Assembly (NCBI GenBank): GCA_903929925.1
Contig: CAIYWO010000016.1
Coordinates: 1 to 9,832, forward strand
DNA: 9,832 nucleotides
Reading direction: 5' to 3'
Source of the DNA: an uncultured beta proteobacterium
Lineage (GTDB): Bacteria > Pseudomonadota > Gammaproteobacteria > Burkholderiales > Burkholderiaceae_B
Each line of letters opens with the position of its first letter. Positions within the stretch are counted from its first letter, which is position 1. The position numbers and the translations under genes were made by a program. The notes beneath the pieces were generated by a model that saw only the letters and a program-made list of their open reading frames with translations, was not told where the DNA came from and made no database searches. This document shows, piece after piece, positions 6,604 through 9,832 of the stretch.

Positions 6604-7932
6604 TTAGCTGCGGCGGGTAAACAAGGCATAAAAGAATCCGTCGTGTCCTGCGGGATGCTCTGCATCAGGCCGGGACGGCAGAAGCTGTCCGGGCGCAGGC
6701 AAGCGCTGCGCTTGCACGTGTCGCTTAGAGAATGATTCTGCCTGCATTTCGCCTTCTTGGGGGAATATCGAACAAGTTGCCATCAACAATTTTCCACCCG
6801 GTGCGACAACGCTCCAGAGCGCATCAAGAATTTCGCGCTGCAACTTAGCGGTTTGCTGCACATCGGTTTCACGTCTGAGCCAGCGAATATCGGGGTGTCG
6901 GCTGACAATGCCTGAGGCTGTGCAAGGTAGGTCGGCCAACACCGCATCAAAGGGCTTGCCGTCCCACCACAGGTGCGCACGTGTGGCGCTCTCTGCGACT
7001 AATTTAACTTTCGGGCTCAGAAGCCGCAGGCGCTCCAGATTTTGTTCCACACGCGCCATCCGCGCAGGATCGACGTCGAGCGCAGTCAGCTCGATATCCG
7101 CCAATTCAAGCAAATGCGCGGTTTTTCCGCCAGGTGCTGCACAAGCATCCAGCACGCGCATCCCGTCCTGCACTCCCAGCAATGGGGCTGCGAGCTGCGC
7201 GCCCGCATCTTGCACAGACCACCAACCCTGCGCATAGCCTGGCAATGTTGTCACAGGGCGTGGTACATCCAGCACAAGGCCAGCCTCGCCGAAGGCCTTT
7301 GCGCCAATCTGCTCGCTGGCAAACGCCTGCATGACCGCCTCACGCGAGCTCGCTCGAACATTCACCCGTAACGTCAGGGGCGGATGCGCATTCGCCGCGT
7401 CCAAGAGCCGTTCCCACTGATCCGGATAGGCCTTGCGCAGTGCCTCGACCCACCAGCGCGCATGATTAAAGCGTACCTCGGGTGCGTCCGCCGTATCAGC
7501 CAAAACGGCTTGACGCTCACGCTGAAAGCGGCGCAATACCGCGTTGACTAAGCCCTTGAACGAGGCGGTGGAGCGCTGCAATTGGGTCGCTGCAACTGCC
7601 TGATCAACCAACGTGTGCGCCGCATAAACAGGCGTACCCGGCTCGGGTGTTTGCTCACCCGCCCGTATCGAGGTCTCAAGCAACAGCAAACTTAACCCGA
7701 CCAGCGCGTTCAGCGTGGCGCTCGGGGGCTCGCGCTCGACCAAAGTATGGCGTAATCCCATCGCCAGACCCCAATTACGCATTGCAAAAAAACTTAAGGC
7801 CTGCGCAGAGGGGCGAACGTTGGACGGTAGCTCAGAGAGGGCCTCGGTCAGGGACTGACCGGACTCAACGCCAGCAATTGCGCTGGCTGCGGCGAGCAAA
7901 GATTGGGATAGAGCGGGAGCGGCGGTGTTCAT
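6604..7932 (-). CDS. rsmB: 16S rRNA (cytosine-967-C5)-methyltransferase RsmB
   Basis: A 442-residue protein, close to the length of E. coli RsmB (429). It methylates C967 of 16S rRNA using SAM. The N-terminal NusB-like RNA-binding domain spans about 5–145 and includes the conserved LVNAVLRRFQRE at 128–139. The catalytic domain has the SAM loop DACAAPGGKT at 262–271, the motif IV cysteine C337 in DLPCTASG (product release) and the motif VI cysteine C387 in ATCS (the nucleophile). It is the first gene of the run rsmB–DUF4390–ntrY–ntrX. There is no visible ribosome site: the minus strand reads TACAAT only six bases before the ATG, so the message may be leaderless or nearly so. The family's N-terminal pattern begins right at this ATG, which argues against a later start. 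Confidence 0.95.
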   Translation of the reverse strand: MNTAAPALSQSLLAAASAIAGVESGQSLTEALSELPSNVRPSAQALSFFAMRNWGLAMGLRHTLVEREPPSATLNALVGLSLLLLETSIRAGEQTPEPGTPVYAAHTLVDQAVAATQLQRSTASFKGLVNAVLRRFQRERQAVLADTADAPEVRFNHARWWVEALRKAYPDQWERLLDAANAHPPLTLRVNVRASSREAVMQAFASEQIGAKAFGEAGLVLDVPRPVTTLPGYAQGWWSVQDAGAQLAAPLLGVQDGMRVLDACAAPGGKTAHLLELADIELTALDVDPARMARVEQNLERLRLLSPKVKLVAESATRAHLWWDGKPFDAVLADLPCTASGIVSRHPDIRWLRRETDVQQTAKLQREILDALWSVVAPGGKLLMATCSIFPQEGEMQAESFSKRHVQAQRLPAPGQLLPSRPDAEHPAGHDGFFYALFTRRS

Positions 7933-7938
7933 AGTTAG

Positions 7939-7944
7939 ATTGTA
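7939..7944 (-). promoter_or_regulatory. Putative -10 element abutting the rsmB start
   Basis: The minus strand reads TACAAT (five of six consensus bases), and six bases separate it from the rsmB ATG. Transcription from it would begin at or next to the A of the ATG. The hexamer 17 bases further upstream, TCCGCA, is a poor -35 (three of six). Confidence 0.35.
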
Positions 7945-7981
7945 GGGGCTTAACGCGCCGCTGCGGACCGTCTGCGCAAGG

Positions 7982-7987
7982 TAAAAT
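7982..7987 (+). promoter_or_regulatory. Putative -10 element for the rimO–fmt unit
   Basis: TAAAAT matches five of six -10 consensus bases. It would start a transcript near 7994, about 38 bases before the rimO ATG. I see no good -35 at normal spacing. A small stem, CGGGC (8004–8008) with GCCCG (8013–8017) around a GTTG loop, lies in the leader. Confidence 0.3.
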
Positions 7988-8031
7988 CCGAGTCTCTCTT
8001 ATGCGGGCGTTGGCCCGTCAGGCGGCACATC

Positions 8032-9354
8032 ATGTCATCCCCAAAAGTCGGTTTTGTCAGTCTTGGCTGTCCCAAGGCGCTCGTAGACTCTGAACGCATC
8101 CTCACGCAGCTGCGTACTGAGGGTTATCAAATCGTGCCAGACTACGACAACGCCGACGTGGTGGTCGTCAACACCTGTGGCTTTATCGACAGCGCAAAAG
8201 CAGAATCTCTCGAAGCAATTGGCGAAGCGATTGCTGAAAACGGACGCGTGATTGTCACGGGCTGTATGGGCGTTGAAGAATCCGTCATTCGCGCGGCCCA
8301 TCCGAGCGTGCTGGCCGTCACCGGGCCGCAGCAATACGAACAAGTAGTGCGTGCCGTGCACGAGGCTGCGCCCCCAAGCGCAACGCACGACCCATTTACC
8401 GATCTTGTGCCACCCCAAGGCATCAAACTCACGCCGCGCCACTACGCCTATCTGAAAATATCGGAAGGCTGTAACCATCGTTGCAGCTTTTGTATTATCC
8501 CGTCGATGCGTGGCGACCTTGTAAGCCGTCCTGTGGGCGATGTGCTCGACGAGGCGCAACGACTCGCAAAGGCAGGGGTTAAAGAGCTACTTGTTATTTC
8601 ACAGGACACCAGCGCGTATGGGGTCGATGTCAAATACCGCAGCGGTTTCTGGAATGGTCGGCCTGTCAAAACCCGCATGACCGAGCTGTGTTCAGCCCTG
8701 TCTGAGCTGGATATTTGGGTCAGACTGCATTACGTGTACCCCTACCCAAGCGTGGATGAAGTCATTCCACTGATGGCGCAAGGCAAGATCCTCCCTTATC
8801 TGGACATCCCCTTTCAGCATGCCAGCCCACGTATCCTGAAAGCGATGAAGCGCCCAGCCTTCGAAGACAAAACGCTTGCGCGCATTCACCGCTGGAGAGA
8901 AGAGTGTCCGGACCTTACGTTGCGGTCAACCTTCATTGTTGGCTTTCCTGGCGAAACCGAAAGTGATTTCCAATACCTGCTCGACTGGATGTCGGGAGCA
9001 CAACTCGATCGCGTCGGCTGCTTTCAGTACTCACCTGTCGAAGGTGCGCCTGCGAACGCCCTGGAGGGCGCGGTGCCTGACGAGATTAAGCAAGAGCGCT
9101 GGGACCGGTTTATGGCCCATCAGCAAGCGATTTCTACCGAGCGCCTCGCGCGCAAAGTCGGCAAAGAGATTGAAGTCTTGATCGACGAGGTAGACGAAGA
9201 CGGCGCGGTCGGTCGCTCTAGCGCAGATGCGCCCGAAATCGATGGCTGCGTGTATGTTGACAGTCAGGCGACACTCAAGCCAGGCGACAAAGTACGGGTG
9301 CGGGTGACCGACTCTGACGAGTACGACCTGTGGGCCGAGCACCTTCAGTCTTAA
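8032..9354 (+). CDS. rimO: Ribosomal protein uS12 methylthiotransferase RimO
   Basis: A 440-residue radical-SAM enzyme, nearly the length of E. coli RimO (441). It adds a methylthio group to the conserved aspartate of ribosomal protein uS12, near the decoding centre. The N-terminal UPF0004 domain holds three cysteines for the auxiliary Fe-S cluster: C13 (SLGCPK), C49 (NTCGF) and C78 (TGCMG). The radical-SAM CxxxCxxC is C147, C151 and C154 in EGCNHRCSFC. A C-terminal TRAM domain covers about 373–438. SLGCPK and the spacing of the cysteines favour RimO over MiaB, the tRNA-modifying relative. It is divergent from rsmB (99-base gap) and 11 bases ahead of fmt, so it is probably co-transcribed with fmt. 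The ribosome site is weak (AGGCGG about eight bases upstream). Confidence 0.95.
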   Translation: MSSPKVGFVSLGCPKALVDSERILTQLRTEGYQIVPDYDNADVVVVNTCGFIDSAKAESLEAIGEAIAENGRVIVTGCMGVEESVIRAAHPSVLAVTGPQQYEQVVRAVHEAAPPSATHDPFTDLVPPQGIKLTPRHYAYLKISEGCNHRCSFCIIPSMRGDLVSRPVGDVLDEAQRLAKAGVKELLVISQDTSAYGVDVKYRSGFWNGRPVKTRMTELCSALSELDIWVRLHYVYPYPSVDEVIPLMAQGKILPYLDIPFQHASPRILKAMKRPAFEDKTLARIHRWREECPDLTLRSTFIVGFPGETESDFQYLLDWMSGAQLDRVGCFQYSPVEGAPANALEGAVPDEIKQERWDRFMAHQQAISTERLARKVGKEIEVLIDEVDEDGAVGRSSADAPEIDGCVYVDSQATLKPGDKVRVRVTDSDEYDLWAEHLQS

Positions 9355-9365
9355 AGCTGGATCAC

Positions 9366-9832
9366 ATGACACTGCGCGTAGGGTTTGCCGGCACTCCAGA
9401 GTTTTCACGTCTCGCATTACAGGCGGTTCTTGTCGCTGGCTTTACTGTGCCGCTCGTGCTGACACAGCCAGACCGGCCCTCCGGGCGAGGGCTCAAGCTC
9501 ACACCGAGCGCCGTCAAACAGCTGGCGGTAGAAGCCGGCATCACCGTGGCACAGCCACGGAGCTTGCGTCTCGACGGCAAATATCCAGAGGATGCCAAGC
9601 TCGCACGCACCATCTTGCAGGAAGCAGCGCTCGACGTGCTCGTTGTCGCGGCCTATGGTTTGATTCTGCCGAGCTGGGCGCTCAACACGCCTCGAGGCGG
9701 CTGCTTGAACATCCATGCGAGTCTATTGCCGCGCTGGCGCGGTGCCGCACCGATTCAGCGTGCGATTGAAGCAGGTGATACGCACACCGGTGTCACCATC
9801 ATGCAGATGGACGAGGGTTTGGACACGGGCGA
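9366..9832 (+). CDS. fmt: Methionyl-tRNA formyltransferase Fmt, N-terminal half (runs off the right edge)
   Basis: The first 155 codons are in the window, about half of a typical Fmt (310–320 residues). The enzyme transfers a formyl group from 10-formyl-tetrahydrofolate to Met-tRNA(fMet) for translation initiation. It opens with the family start FAGTPEF at 7–13, has TQPDRPSGRG at 33–42, and the active-site block NIHASLLPRWRGAAPIQ at 115–131. The catalytic triad is present as N115, H117 and D153 (in GLDTG), equivalent to N106, H108 and D144 of E. coli. Relative to E. coli it has about nine extra residues before the catalytic block, around RSLRLDGKYPED. It starts 11 bases after the rimO stop. 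In many bacteria it pairs with def and rsmB; def is not seen here and rsmB is divergent. Confidence 0.95.
   Translation, partial: MTLRVGFAGTPEFSRLALQAVLVAGFTVPLVLTQPDRPSGRGLKLTPSAVKQLAVEAGITVAQPRSLRLDGKYPEDAKLARTILQEAALDVLVVAAYGLILPSWALNTPRGGCLNIHASLLPRWRGAAPIQRAIEAGDTHTGVTIMQMDEGLDTG

Noticed and set aside
8001..8093. Possible 30-codon upstream frame overlapping the rimO start
   Set aside because: No ribosome site, no recognisable peptide, and out of frame with rimO. An ATG 31 bases upstream is easily chance.
8035..8559. Minus-strand open frame of 174 codons
   Set aside because: It is antisense to the rimO N-terminus, whose cluster cysteines are unmistakable.
9356..9365. GCTGGATCAC just before fmt matches ten bases near the 3' end of 16S rRNA
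   Set aside because: The following anti-Shine-Dalgarno bases CCTCC are absent and no other rRNA sequence is nearby, so this is a coincidence in an 11-base gap.

Overview
The window reads as a bacterial chromosome segment of a betaproteobacterium. I place it in Burkholderiales, probably close to Alcaligenaceae. The reasons are the gene set rsmB–DUF4390–ntrY–ntrX, an NtrX-type regulator that lacks the sigma-54 ATPase domain, and an Fmt start resembling Bordetella-type proteins as I remember them. Base composition is moderately GC-rich and looks even throughout. I see no insertion sequence, tRNA, rRNA, CRISPR array or phage gene. Coding density is very high and no gap exceeds about 110 bases.

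Left part (1–2945): the first codons of a ComF/GntX-like gene leave on the minus strand. A BioC-like SAM methyltransferase is divergent from it on the plus strand. A TauE/SafE-type membrane exporter on the minus strand converges on the methyltransferase, with their ends overlapping by 15 bases. A 107-base divergent intergenic region follows, with a good promoter, a 12-bp palindrome and a 9-bp direct repeat. It leads into an XdhC/CoxI-type protein, a family that matures molybdenum hydroxylases.

Middle (2973–7932, all minus strand; transcription order rsmB → DUF4390 → ntrY → ntrX): a tight operon for a 16S rRNA m5C methyltransferase, a small exported DUF4390 protein, a four-TM PAS-containing histidine kinase and its two-domain response regulator. 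Spacings are 12 bases, a 4-base ATGA overlap and 41 bases. The set joins ribosome maturation to a membrane sensor system.

Right part (8032–9832, plus strand): rimO (methylthiolation of ribosomal protein uS12) is followed 11 bases later by fmt (initiator-tRNA formylation), which is cut by the window edge. fmt and rsmB, usually neighbours in one direction, are here separated by rimO and divergent.

The window is mostly core housekeeping. I do not see a clear previously undescribed system. The best candidates for a second look are the DUF4390–NtrY–short NtrX signalling module, the rearranged fmt/rsmB region, and the XdhC–TauE divergent pair with its operator-like intergenic region.
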